From Curtobacterium flaccumfaciens pv. betae (lineage in GTDB: Bacteria > Actinomycetota > Actinomycetes > Actinomycetales > Microbacteriaceae): a DNA stretch of 64,000 nt. A model generated the notes under the pieces. The model saw only the letters and a program-made list of their open reading frames with translations, did no database searches and was not told the origin of the DNA. This document shows, piece by piece, positions 49,767-58,481 of the stretch. The position numbers were made by a program, and so were the translations under genes. Within the stretch, counting starts at the first letter, position 1. Every line of letters begins with the position of its first letter. The stretch spans positions 3,633,706 to 3,697,705 of the forward strand of contig NZ_JAPJDC010000001.1 in the NCBI RefSeq assembly GCF_026241855.1, written 5' to 3'.

Positions 49767-52700
49767 ATGCAGATGCTCCGCACCACGCTCGCCGCAGCCG
49801 CGTCGACCCTCGTCGCGCTCGGCCTGGTCGTCGCGCCCGTCGCCACCGATCACGCCTCGGCGTCCACGACATCAGCCGCCAAGAGCCACGTGGCCGATCC
49901 CGCCGCCGCCGACGCGGGCAAGGCGACCATCTCGATCGCCCCGGCGAACCGCGGCGTCGTCCAGCGCGACCAGGACCTCACCCTCTCGGTCACCGTCACG
50001 AACGACACCGACGCGGCCCTGCCCGCCGGGACCGCAGACTTCCGGATCTTCCGGTCGGTGAGCACGCGCGACGTCCTCGCCGGCTGGCTTGCCGACACCA
50101 CCACAACGGGTTACCTCGGCGCAGAGATGGACTCCGTGGACATCCCGGCGATCCCGGCACACCGTTCGGTCTCGATCGACTCGGTGGACATCGTCTCCGG
50201 CAACGTCGCCCTCGGCGGGTACCCCTCGTTCGGTGCCCGCCGCATCGCTGCCGAGTACACGGCGGGTGACGCCTTCGCCGTCGACCGCTCCGCGATCACC
50301 TGGTACCCGGACTTCGAACAGGCCCCGGTCAGCGTCTCCGTCGCGATGCCGGTCACGGTGCCCAAGTCGACCGACGGCGTCCTCACCGCCCCGGTGCTGG
50401 CTGCCGCGACCTCGGTGGACGGCACCCTCACGCAACAGCTCGACGCGGCCGAGGACCACAACGTCGCCGTGGCCGTCGACCCGCGGATCATCGCCTCGAT
50501 CCGGCTCCTCGGCGACAACGCCCCGTCGAGCGCGACCACCTGGCTGCAGCGTCTCGAAGCACTGCGCAACGAGACCTTCGCACTGTCCTACGCCGACGCT
50601 GACGTCACCGGCCTCCGCCAAGCCGGGTCAGATGGAATTCTCTCGCCGATCTCCCTCGACCAGTCCGTCGAGTCCGAGAACTTCCCCGGCGCCGAGACCC
50701 CAGCCCCGACACCGACGGCCACGCCGGGGCAGACCTCGTCCCCGGCACCCACCGAGACCTCGACCGACGGCGCCACGACCGGCGACGCCGCCGACCAGGC
50801 GCAGGAGACCCTGCCGACCACGGAGTCCCTGCTCGACTTCCCGTACTCGATGGACTCGATCGCCTGGCCGACCGAAGGCACCGTGTCCTCCGCCGACCTG
50901 CCCGCGCTCGAGCGTGCCGGCACGAAGACCACCATCGTCTCGAGCGGCAACACCTCGGCCGGCGCGGACACCACCATCACGGCGTCCGAGAAGATCGGCG
51001 ACGACCACGTGCTCGTCTCCGACCAGTCGATGTCGTCGATGCTCCGCCGAGCCGCGGCCGCCACCGACCGGCAGACCTTCTCGTCGGCGATGTCCGAGCT
51101 CACCGCGACGCTGGCCACCTCGGCCCGTGCAGCGACCGCCACGGGCCCGATCCTGCTCACCCTCGGACGCGAGTGGCCGTCTGACTCCACGCGGCTCAGC
51201 CAGGCGCTGGACGCCCTCGAGAGCACCGCCTGGGTCGCCCCGGCCGACCTCTCCACCGCTTCGAAGGCCGTCGCCGGGTCGCTCACGCTCGCCAGCGCGT
51301 CCACCGGCGAGGCCCGCATCGACCAGCTCCGGCGACTCGTGCGCGGAGAACAGGGGCTCTCCGCGTTCGCGACGATCCTCGACGACCCGAACCAGCTGAC
51401 CGCGCCGGCCCGGCTCCGTCTGCTCGCGCTCGCCTCGAACGCGTGGCGCGACGACGACCAGGGGCTCGCCGCCGCGGTCGAGGCCCGCACGGCCGCCTGG
51501 GCGAAGACCACCACCGAGGTCGGCATCGTCGACTCGAGCAGCCTCACCCTGCTCGGCGACCGGTCGTCCCTGCCGGTGTCCATCCGCAACAGCTCCGACT
51601 ACCCGGTCACGGTGCACCTGTCCGTGCAACCGTCCAACTCGGCGCTGCGGGTGGTCCGCAACGACATCGTCGTCGAGATCCAGCCCGACTCCTCCACCCG
51701 CGCCACCGTCCCCGTACAGTCGGTCGCGAACGGCAAGGTCGAGCTGACGATGTCGCTCTCGAGCCCGACCGGCGTCGCCGTGGCCCAGCCCGCGACCGTC
51801 GAGCTGAACGTGCAGGCCCAGTGGGAGACGGTCATCACCGCGGTCGCTGCGATCGCCCTGATCGGCATCTTCGGCTTCGGCATCTTCCGCAGCATCCGCA
51901 AGCGCATCCGTCGCCGCAACGGCGAGCTCGACGACGAGGACGACGACGACCCGAACCGCCCCCTGGCGGTCCAGCCGACGGTCGGGGGCACTCAGGCGGC
52001 AACCACCCGGCCTGGAGGCACGGATCACCCCTCCGGAGCGGCCCCCGCTCCCAGCGTGGCCGCGTCCACCGCCGGGGTGGCGACCGCAGCGCCGGCCGCT
52101 GCGGTGGACCAGGGCCCCCTGCACGACGCCATCGCGCGTGCCGGAGCCGAGCCGGGCCTCCCGTCCGACGCCGCACGCAGCACCGTCGCGGACGACCGCG
52201 ACCCCGAGGAGCCGACCATCAGCGCCAGCCAGCCCCAGCCCGACGTCGACGCCGAGCCGGTCGCCGAGCGCAGCCTCGGCCGGGCGAGCGCGATGCTCGC
52301 CGCCGGCACGATGCTGTCGCGCATCCTCGGCTTCGCGAAGACCTTCGTGCTGGCGTACGCGATCGGTCAGACGCAGTCACCGGCGGCGGATGCGTTCGCG
52401 GTCTCCAACCAGCTCCCGAACAACATCTACGCGCTGATCGCGGGTGGCCTGTTGTCCGCCGTGCTCATCCCGCAGATCGTCCGTGCGATGAAGCAGCACA
52501 CCGACGGTGGCACGGCCTACGTCAACAAGATCGTGACGCTCGGCGGTTCCCTGTTCATCGTCATCGCCCTCGTGGCGACCCTGATCGCCCCGCTGCTCGT
52601 GCAGGTGTACGCGCAGACCGCTTCAGGCGAGGGCAAGGGGTTCACGCCCGGTCAGATCGACCTCGCGGTGGCGTTCGCGTTCTGGTGCCTTCCGCAGATC

Positions 52701-53894
52701 CTCTTCTACGCGATGTACTCCCTGCTCGGCGAGGTCCTGAACGCCAAGCAGGTGTTCGGCCCGTTCACGTGGGCGCCCCTCATCAACAACGTCATCTCGA
52801 TCGCCGGGCTGGTGGTCTTCATCGCCATGTTCGGTGGCAGGGCCGCGAACTCCGGCGTCGACGACTGGACTCCGCTCAAGATCGCCGTCCTCGCCGGCAG
52901 TGCGACCCTGGGCGTGCTCGCTCAGGCCGCCTTCCTGCCGTTCTTCTGGCGCCGGGCTGGCCTGAGCTTCCGACCCGACTTCCGCTGGCGCGGCGTCGGC
53001 CTGAAGTCGACGGGCACGGCGGCCGGGTGGCTCTTCGCGATGATCCTCGTCACCCAGCTGGCGGGCATCGTGCAGTCGCGCGTCGCATCGCTGGGATCCG
53101 GCGCCGCGGGCAATGCGGTGCTGCAGAACGCGTGGCTGCTCTTCATGCTGCCGCACTCGATCATCACGGTCTCCATCGCGACCGCGTACTTCACACGGAT
53201 GAGCCACGATGCCGAACGCGGCGACCTCGGCGCCGTCCGGAAGAACCTGTCGCTCTCGCTGCGGATCGTCGGACTGTTCACGGTCTTCGCCTCCATCGCA
53301 CTGATGGTCGTCGCCGTTCCGTTCGGACGCATGTTCTCCAACACCTTCGACGGGGCACTGTCGATCGGCGCGGTCCTGCTGGCCTACATGCCGGGGCTCG
53401 TGCTCTTCAGCATGTTGTTCATCATCCAGCGCGTCTTCTGGGCGATGCACGACCACCGGACGCCGTTCCTCATGCAGTGCGTCCAGTCGGTGCTGTTCGT
53501 GATCGGCGCCCTCGCGGTCACCACGCTCCCGAACGAGGCGATCGGTGTCGCGATCGCAGCCTGCACCACACTCGCGGGCACCGCGCAGACGATCGTCGCC
53601 CTGGTGCTCGTCCGCAAGCGGCTCGGTGGCATCGAAGGACCGGTGGTCACCCGTTCGCACGTGCAGTTCGTCATCGCCGCGCTCATCGCGGGCGTCGCGG
53701 GACTCCTCGTCGTGAACTTCTTCGGGTCGTTCTCGGCGAGCGGCTTCGCGATGGCCGACTTCACCGGAGCGCTCATCACCCTCGTCCTCGCCGGCGCGGT
53801 GATGGCGGCCGTGTACTTCGGAGCCCTCGTCGTCGCGAAGAACGGCGAGATCGGCAATGCCGTCCGGTTGCTCCGCAGCAAGCTCGGCCGCTGA
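49767..53894 (+). CDS. murJ: DUF6049-MurJ fusion: secreted domain plus lipid II flippase
   Basis: One uninterrupted frame of 1375 residues. A signal peptide (1-33) is followed by a long DUF6049-like extracytoplasmic part (about 34-680) and a membrane segment near 686-705 (TAVAAIALIGIFGFGIF). A basic and acidic stretch and a disordered Ala/Pro/Thr linker lead to a complete MurJ flippase (about 836-1375; SLGRASAMLAAGTMLSRIL, with about 14 membrane segments). MurJ moves lipid II across the membrane for peptidoglycan synthesis. In relatives these are expected as two adjacent genes. An internal GTG in the linker could give separate MurJ. No strong ribosome site precedes 49767. Confidence 0.88.
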   Translation: MQMLRTTLAAAASTLVALGLVVAPVATDHASASTTSAAKSHVADPAAADAGKATISIAPANRGVVQRDQDLTLSVTVTNDTDAALPAGTADFRIFRSVSTRDVLAGWLADTTTTGYLGAEMDSVDIPAIPAHRSVSIDSVDIVSGNVALGGYPSFGARRIAAEYTAGDAFAVDRSAITWYPDFEQAPVSVSVAMPVTVPKSTDGVLTAPVLAAATSVDGTLTQQLDAAEDHNVAVAVDPRIIASIRLLGDNAPSSATTWLQRLEALRNETFALSYADADVTGLRQAGSDGILSPISLDQSVESENFPGAETPAPTPTATPGQTSSPAPTETSTDGATTGDAADQAQETLPTTESLLDFPYSMDSIAWPTEGTVSSADLPALERAGTKTTIVSSGNTSAGADTTITASEKIGDDHVLVSDQSMSSMLRRAAAATDRQTFSSAMSELTATLATSARAATATGPILLTLGREWPSDSTRLSQALDALESTAWVAPADLSTASKAVAGSLTLASASTGEARIDQLRRLVRGEQGLSAFATILDDPNQLTAPARLRLLALASNAWRDDDQGLAAAVEARTAAWAKTTTEVGIVDSSSLTLLGDRSSLPVSIRNSSDYPVTVHLSVQPSNSALRVVRNDIVVEIQPDSSTRATVPVQSVANGKVELTMSLSSPTGVAVAQPATVELNVQAQWETVITAVAAIALIGIFGFGIFRSIRKRIRRRNGELDDEDDDDPNRPLAVQPTVGGTQAATTRPGGTDHPSGAAPAPSVAASTAGVATAAPAAAVDQGPLHDAIARAGAEPGLPSDAARSTVADDRDPEEPTISASQPQPDVDAEPVAERSLGRASAMLAAGTMLSRILGFAKTFVLAYAIGQTQSPAADAFAVSNQLPNNIYALIAGGLLSAVLIPQIVRAMKQHTDGGTAYVNKIVTLGGSLFIVIALVATLIAPLLVQVYAQTASGEGKGFTPGQIDLAVAFAFWCLPQILFYAMYSLLGEVLNAKQVFGPFTWAPLINNVISIAGLVVFIAMFGGRAANSGVDDWTPLKIAVLAGSATLGVLAQAAFLPFFWRRAGLSFRPDFRWRGVGLKSTGTAAGWLFAMILVTQLAGIVQSRVASLGSGAAGNAVLQNAWLLFMLPHSIITVSIATAYFTRMSHDAERGDLGAVRKNLSLSLRIVGLFTVFASIALMVVAVPFGRMFSNTFDGALSIGAVLLAYMPGLVLFSMLFIIQRVFWAMHDHRTPFLMQCVQSVLFVIGALAVTTLPNEAIGVAIAACTTLAGTAQTIVALVLVRKRLGGIEGPVVTRSHVQFVIAALIAGVAGLLVVNFFGSFSASGFAMADFTGALITLVLAGAVMAAVYFGALVVAKNGEIGNAVRLLRSKLGR

Positions 53895-53928
53895 TCCCAG
53901 CCGAGCACCACACGCTCACGGGCCGCGT

Positions 53929-53954
53929 GGAATGCCTCACCGGTACGATGGGTT
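53929..53954 (+). promoter_or_regulatory. SigR/SigH-type promoter of trxBA
   Basis: GGAAT (53929-53933), an 18-bp spacer and GTT (53952-53954) match the established SigR/SigH consensus GGAAT-N18-GTT for thiol-oxidative stress promoters. The trxB start is 35 bp downstream. trxBA is a classic SigR target in Streptomyces. Confidence 0.75.
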
Positions 53955-53988
53955 GACCCGGTCAGACGCAACGGAAGGGCAATCAGGC

Positions 53989-54987
53989 ATGCGCCAGCTC
54001 ATCATCATCGGTTCCGGCCCGGCCGGGTTCACCGCCGGCATCTACGCAGCGCGCGCAGAGCTCAAGCCGCTCATCGTCGCCTCCAGTGTCGAGACGGGCG
54101 GTGAACTCACCAAGACGACCGAGGTCGAGAACTTCCCCGGCTTCCCCGAGGGGATCCAGGGCCCCGACCTCATGATCAAGATGCAGGAACAGGCCGAGAA
54201 GTTCGGTGCCGAGGTCCTGTACGACGACGCCGTCTCCGTCGACCTCACCGGCAAGGTCAAGAAGGTCACGGTCGGCTCCGGCGAGACGTACGAGGCCCTC
54301 GCGGTCATCTACGCCACCGGCTCGGCCTACCGTCACCTCGGCCTTCCCGACGAAGAGCGCCTGTCCGGCCACGGTGTCTCGTGGTGCGCGACCTGCGACG
54401 GCTTCTTCTTCCGACAGAAGAACATCGCCGTCGTCGGTGGCGGCGACTCCGCGATGGAAGAGGCGACGTTCCTCACCCGCTTCGCCGACAAGGTGACGGT
54501 CATCCACCGCAAGGACTCCCTGCGTGCGTCGAAGATCATGCAGGACCGCGCGATGAAGGACCCGAAGATCGAGTTCGCCTGGAACAAGGAAGTCACCGGC
54601 ATCAAGGGTGACTCCGCGGTCGAGGGCGTCACGCTCAAGGACACCGTGACGGGCGAGGAGTCCGAGCTCGCGCTGGACGGCCTGTTCATCGCGATCGGCA
54701 ACGACCCGCGCACGCACCTGATCCACGGCCAGATCGACATCGCGCCCGAGGGCACCATCGCCGTCCAGGGCCGTTCGTCGAAGACCAACCTGCCTGGTGT
54801 CTTCGCCGCCGGTGACGTCATCGACCCGACCTACCGTCAGGCCATCACGGCTGCCGGTTCCGGCACGGTCGCCGCGCTCGACGCCGAGAAGTACCTCGCC
54901 GAGCTCGACGACGCACTGACGGACGAGGCCGAGGGCGTCGCCCCGACCGAGCCCGCGATGGTCGACGTCATCGCCGCACGGGCCTGA
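53989..54987 (+). CDS. trxB: thioredoxin reductase
   Basis: A 332-residue flavoenzyme. The FAD motif is IGSGPAGFTAGIYAARA. The redox pair C133/C136 lies in SWCATCDGFF, and the NADPH motif is VGGGDSAMEEA. GVFAAGDVIDP is the second FAD motif. It uses NADPH to reduce thioredoxin, encoded 66 bp downstream. The extended acidic C-terminus is common in actinobacteria. Confidence 0.98.
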   Translation: MRQLIIIGSGPAGFTAGIYAARAELKPLIVASSVETGGELTKTTEVENFPGFPEGIQGPDLMIKMQEQAEKFGAEVLYDDAVSVDLTGKVKKVTVGSGETYEALAVIYATGSAYRHLGLPDEERLSGHGVSWCATCDGFFFRQKNIAVVGGGDSAMEEATFLTRFADKVTVIHRKDSLRASKIMQDRAMKDPKIEFAWNKEVTGIKGDSAVEGVTLKDTVTGEESELALDGLFIAIGNDPRTHLIHGQIDIAPEGTIAVQGRSSKTNLPGVFAAGDVIDPTYRQAITAAGSGTVAALDAEKYLAELDDALTDEAEGVAPTEPAMVDVIAARA

Positions 54988-55053
54988 CCCGCCTCGGAAT
55001 ACCACGACGGCATCGCCGTTGTACCCCCTGAACGACTTCTCGAAGGAGCACAC

Positions 55054-55380
55054 ATGTCCAACGCCAAGGCTGTCACCGACGCCACCTTCTCGGACGAGGT
55101 CCTCAAGTCCGACAAGACGATCCTCGTCGACTTCTGGGCCGAGTGGTGTGGCCCGTGTCGCGCGGTCTCGCCGATCCTCGACCAGATCGCCGAAGAGCAC
55201 GCCGGCAAGATCGAGATCGTGAAGCTCAACGTGGACGACAACCCCCAGTCGGCCATGAACTACCAGATCACGTCGATCCCGGCGATGAAGGTCTTCAAGG
55301 GCGGCGAGGTCGTCAAGACCGTCATCGGCGCCAAGCCGAAGCCCGCGCTCGAGGCCGACCTCGCCGAGTTCCTCGCGTAG
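55054..55380 (+). CDS. trxA: thioredoxin
   Basis: A 108-residue thioredoxin. The active site WCGPC has C32 and C35, and the cis-Pro loop is TSIPAMK. The length and motifs are standard. AAGGAG lies ahead of the ATG. It is co-transcribed with trxB and followed by a strong terminator. Confidence 0.98.
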   Translation: MSNAKAVTDATFSDEVLKSDKTILVDFWAEWCGPCRAVSPILDQIAEEHAGKIEIVKLNVDDNPQSAMNYQITSIPAMKVFKGGEVVKTVIGAKPKPALEADLAEFLA

Positions 55381-55393
55381 GTCGCCCCAGCCG

Positions 55394-55427
55394 AACGGCC
55401 CCGCTCTCCCCGGAGAGCGGGGCCGTT
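55394..55427 (+). terminator. trxBA terminator
   Basis: AACGGCCCCGCTCTCC and GGAGAGCGGGGCCGTT form a perfect 16-bp stem with a 2-nt loop, followed by CTCGT. It starts 14 bp after the trxA stop. Confidence 0.92.
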
Positions 55428-55530
55428 CTCGTCCGGAGCCACCGGATGACGATCGGCCCCGTCGCGGAACCCTGGTTCCCCGGGCCGATGTCGTAGTGTG
55501 GCGGGAATGTCCCACTGAACGGAGCACTCG

Positions 55531-56835
55531 ATGACGAACGGCAACAGCCTCGACCCCTGGTACGACTCCTACGCCCAGCGCACCGCCGGGCTGAGCGCCT
55601 CCGAGGTCCGAGCCCTGTTCGCCGTCGCCTCGCGGCCCGAAGTGGTCTCGCTGGCCGGCGGCATGCCGTTCGTCTCCGCGCTCCCCAGAGAGCTCGTCAC
55701 GGGCTCCCTGGACCGTGTCATGACCGAGCACTCCGCCATGGCCCTCCAGTACGGCGGTGGACAGGGCCTGCGGTCCCTCCGCGAGCACATCGTGGACGTC
55801 ATGAGCCTCGAGGGCATCCGGGCCAGCGCCGAGGACGTCGTGGTCACGACGGGCTCGCAGCACGCCCTCGACCTCGTCACCCGGCTCTTCATCGATCCGG
55901 GCGACGTCGTGCTCGCCGAGTCGCCGTCCTACGTCGGCGCGATCGGGGTCTTCCGGTCGTACCAGGCCGAGACGGTGCACGTGACGACGGACGAGCTCGG
56001 TCTCGTCCCCGAGGCGCTGCGCGAGGCGATCGCGAACCTCCGCACCCAGGGCAAGCGGATCAAGTTCCTCTACACGATCCCGAACTTCCACAACCCGGCC
56101 GGCGTCACGATGAGCCGCGAGCGTCGCATCGAGGTGCTCGACATCTGCCGGTCGAACAACATCCTCGTGCTCGAGGACAACCCGTACGGGCTCCTCTGGT
56201 TCGACGAGCCGGCGCCGCAGGCGATCCGATCGATCGACGAAGAGGGCGTGGTGTACCTCGGCTCCTTCTCGAAGACCCTCGCACCGGGCTTCCGCGTCGG
56301 CTGGGCCCTCGCGCCGCACGCCATCCGCGAGAAGCTCGTGCTCGCCAACGAGTCGGCCGTGCTCGCGCCGAACTCCTTCGGCCAGTACGTCGTGAACGCG
56401 TACCTCGACGCGGCGGACTGGAAGGGCCAGGTCGACACCTTCCGGGGCATCTACGCCGAGCGCCGTGACGCCATGCTGTCCGCGCTGGGGGAGTTCCTTC
56501 CCGACCTGTCCTGGACCAAGCCGAACGGTGGCTTCTTCGTGTGGCTCACCCTGCCCGAGTCCCTCGACTCCAAGGGCATGCTGCCGCGCGCGGTCAAGGA
56601 GCTCGTGGCGTACACGCCTGGGACGGCCTTCTACGCCGACGGACGCGGAGGCGGACACATCCGTCTGTCGTTCTGCTACCCCACGCCGGACCAGATCCGC
56701 GTGGGGGTCAAGCGCCTGGCCAACGTCGTCAACGACGAACTCGAACTGATCGAGACGTTCGGCCCGACGACCCAACCGAACACCGTGGTCCGCCAGACGT
56801 CGTCGGTCAGCGCACCGCCGCCGAACATCTCCTGA
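55531..56835 (+). CDS. PLP-dependent aminotransferase (2-aminoadipate/LysN-like class I)
   Basis: A 434-residue fold-type I aminotransferase. The PLP Lys is K248 in GSFSKTLAPGFRVGW. IPNFHNPAGVTMS, EDNPYGLLWF and the late NGGFFVWL segment are those of the MocR-catalytic-domain-like/LysN subgroup. It lacks the N-terminal GntR HTH, so it is an enzyme and not a MocR regulator. The amino donor and acceptor are unknown. ATG at 55531 with a GGAGC upstream. Confidence 0.93.
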   Translation: MTNGNSLDPWYDSYAQRTAGLSASEVRALFAVASRPEVVSLAGGMPFVSALPRELVTGSLDRVMTEHSAMALQYGGGQGLRSLREHIVDVMSLEGIRASAEDVVVTTGSQHALDLVTRLFIDPGDVVLAESPSYVGAIGVFRSYQAETVHVTTDELGLVPEALREAIANLRTQGKRIKFLYTIPNFHNPAGVTMSRERRIEVLDICRSNNILVLEDNPYGLLWFDEPAPQAIRSIDEEGVVYLGSFSKTLAPGFRVGWALAPHAIREKLVLANESAVLAPNSFGQYVVNAYLDAADWKGQVDTFRGIYAERRDAMLSALGEFLPDLSWTKPNGGFFVWLTLPESLDSKGMLPRAVKELVAYTPGTAFYADGRGGGHIRLSFCYPTPDQIRVGVKRLANVVNDELELIETFGPTTQPNTVVRQTSSVSAPPPNIS

Positions 56836-56895
56836 TCAGCGCTTTTCCTCAGTGCTGCTCGCACAGCACCGCAGTTCCACACCGGAGGACCCCGC

Positions 56896-57858
56896 ATGGC
56901 CGAGCTCACCCGTCGTCACGTCGTCGTCGTAGCCGGAGGCATCTCGCACGAGCGCGACGTCTCCCTCCGCTCCGGCCGTCGGGTCGCCGACTCACTGACC
57001 GGCTACGGCTGGCAGGTCGACCTGCGCGACGCTGACGCGATGCTCCTGCCGGCTCTCGCCCAATCACGCCCGGACGTTGTGTGGCCGGCACTGCACGGCG
57101 CCTCCGGTGAGGACGGGGCCCTGCGGGGCATCCTGGAGGCCGTGGACATCCCGTTCGTCGGCTCACGTTCGACGTCGGCCCGGTTGGCATGGGACAAGCC
57201 CACAGCGTCAGCGTTGGTCGCCCGCGCCGGCGTCCGCACCCCTCGTTCTGTGACGCTCTCCCACGACGTCTTCCGTGAGCTCGGTGCCGTCGGTGTCCTC
57301 GAGGCCATCGCGACGGAGCACCCGGTGCCGCTCGCGGTAAAGCCGGCGCGAGGCGGGAGCGCACAGGGCGTCACCCTGGTCAACGACGTCAAGGACCTGC
57401 CCCGGGCCATGGTGACGGCGTACACGTACTGCGACGACGTCGTGGTCGAGCAGCTCATCCGCGGCACCGAGGTCGCCGTGGGGATCATCGACACCGGAGA
57501 CGGCCCCGTGGCGCTCTCCGCCGTGGAGATCGTGCCGCGGAACGGCATCTACGGGTTCGAGGCTCGCTACAACGCGGGGGAGACGACCTTCTACACGCCC
57601 GCGCGACTCTCGGCCGAGTTCGCCGGAGCAGCCGCGGAGGCTGCGGTCGCCGCGCACGCAGCTCTGGGACTCCGCCACCTGTCCCGTGTCGACCTGATCA
57701 TCGACGGGGCGGGGACGCCCTGGTTCCTCGAGGCCAACGTCCTCCCCGGGCTCACTGAGACGTCACTGCTTCCGCAGGCGCTGTCGGCTTCCGGTTTCGA
57801 TCTCGGCTGGACCTACGCCGAGCTCGCCGAGCAGGCGATCCGCGACCACCGCGCCTGA
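56896..57858 (+). CDS. D-alanine--D-alanine ligase family protein
   Basis: A 320-residue ATP-grasp enzyme. GGISHERDVSLRSGRRVADS is the N-terminal Ddl motif, ALHGASGEDGALRGILE matches HGxxGEDG, PARGGSAQGV is the ATP loop, and EANVLPGLTETSLLPQAL is the C-terminal Ddl motif. It probably joins two D-amino acids. Its position near parAB is the usual one for an extra Ddl-like protein in actinobacteria, so it need not be the main cell-wall ligase. Confidence 0.93.
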   Translation: MAELTRRHVVVVAGGISHERDVSLRSGRRVADSLTGYGWQVDLRDADAMLLPALAQSRPDVVWPALHGASGEDGALRGILEAVDIPFVGSRSTSARLAWDKPTASALVARAGVRTPRSVTLSHDVFRELGAVGVLEAIATEHPVPLAVKPARGGSAQGVTLVNDVKDLPRAMVTAYTYCDDVVVEQLIRGTEVAVGIIDTGDGPVALSAVEIVPRNGIYGFEARYNAGETTFYTPARLSAEFAGAAAEAAVAAHAALGLRHLSRVDLIIDGAGTPWFLEANVLPGLTETSLLPQALSASGFDLGWTYAELAEQAIRDHRA

Positions 57859-57870
57859 CCCTGCAGCCGA

Positions 57871-57886
57871 TGTTCCACGTGGAACA
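57871..57886. promoter_or_regulatory. parS site 1
   Basis: TGTTCCACGTGGAACA, a perfect 16-bp palindrome, matches the bacterial ParB-binding parS consensus TGTTTCACGTGAAACA with two symmetric changes. Confidence 0.85.
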
Positions 57887-57927
57887 CCGGCACATCGTGT
57901 CCCGCCTGCTCTGTCGGCGCGCTTCGA

Positions 57928-57943
57928 TGTTCCACGTGGAACG
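57928..57943. promoter_or_regulatory. parS site 2
   Basis: TGTTCCACGTGGAACG, 57 bp from site 1 and differing only in the last base. A degenerate third copy, GTTCCACCGGAACA, occurs at 58003-58016. Confidence 0.82.
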
Positions 57944-57989
57944 TCGCTCCACTCGCCGAGGCGTTGGGTGCCGAGCAGACGGGCGCTCG

Positions 57990-58317
57990 GCGCGCCCGCC
58001 ACGTTCCACCGGAACAGCACCAGGTGCCAGAAGCCCGGGCTCTTCCGGGATGGGTCGATCAAGCCGTTCGTACCAACTTCGATAAGGCGGTCACGCTCTG
58101 TCAAGGAGCCAAGGCGTCCTCGAGGTCGATGCCGACTGCCTTCACGGCGCTCACATCGCGCAGGTCGACGATGCCGGACGCTTCGACGTCGATCGCGACG
58201 ATCTCCACGGCCTCGGGCTGGACGTCATTGTGGGCGATCATCGCGGAAGCTCGGGTCAACGGCCCGGTAGAACGTCCCTCGGACCGATGGCGTGAAGGGC
58301 GAGCCGCAGTTGGTCAC
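57990..58317 (-). pseudogene. frameshifted RES-domain toxin relic
   Basis: Three minus-strand frames together read like a short RES-domain NAD-degrading toxin. From GTG 58317 (AGGTGAG upstream): SPFTPSVRGTFYRAVDPSF. From about 58250: AVEIVAIDVEASGIVDLRDV, then KAVGIDLEDALAP and a stop. After a second shift: GTNGLIDPSRKSPGFWHLVL with FRW. These are the start, the DL-x-D strand region and the PS-R-LVLF end of RES proteins, but the central catalytic part is missing. No Xre antitoxin is left beside it. Confidence 0.55.
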
Positions 58318-58481
58318 GACACCACCATCTCACCTGAGGCGAACCGCGGTCAGCCCTGTTGCAACCGCGCCCGAGCGACCTACGGAGCCGCTGGAGCCGA
58401 CGAAACGACCTACCCTCATCCGGACCCAGCCTGGCCATTACGGGGGCTCAAAACGCCGCACACGGCCGCACAGCGATGGGT

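Noticed and set aside
53983..56775. Long minus-strand open frame (930 codons) across trxB, trxA and the aminotransferase
   Set aside because: The opposite strand carries three certain genes with terminator and promoter; the mirror frame has no recognisable protein.
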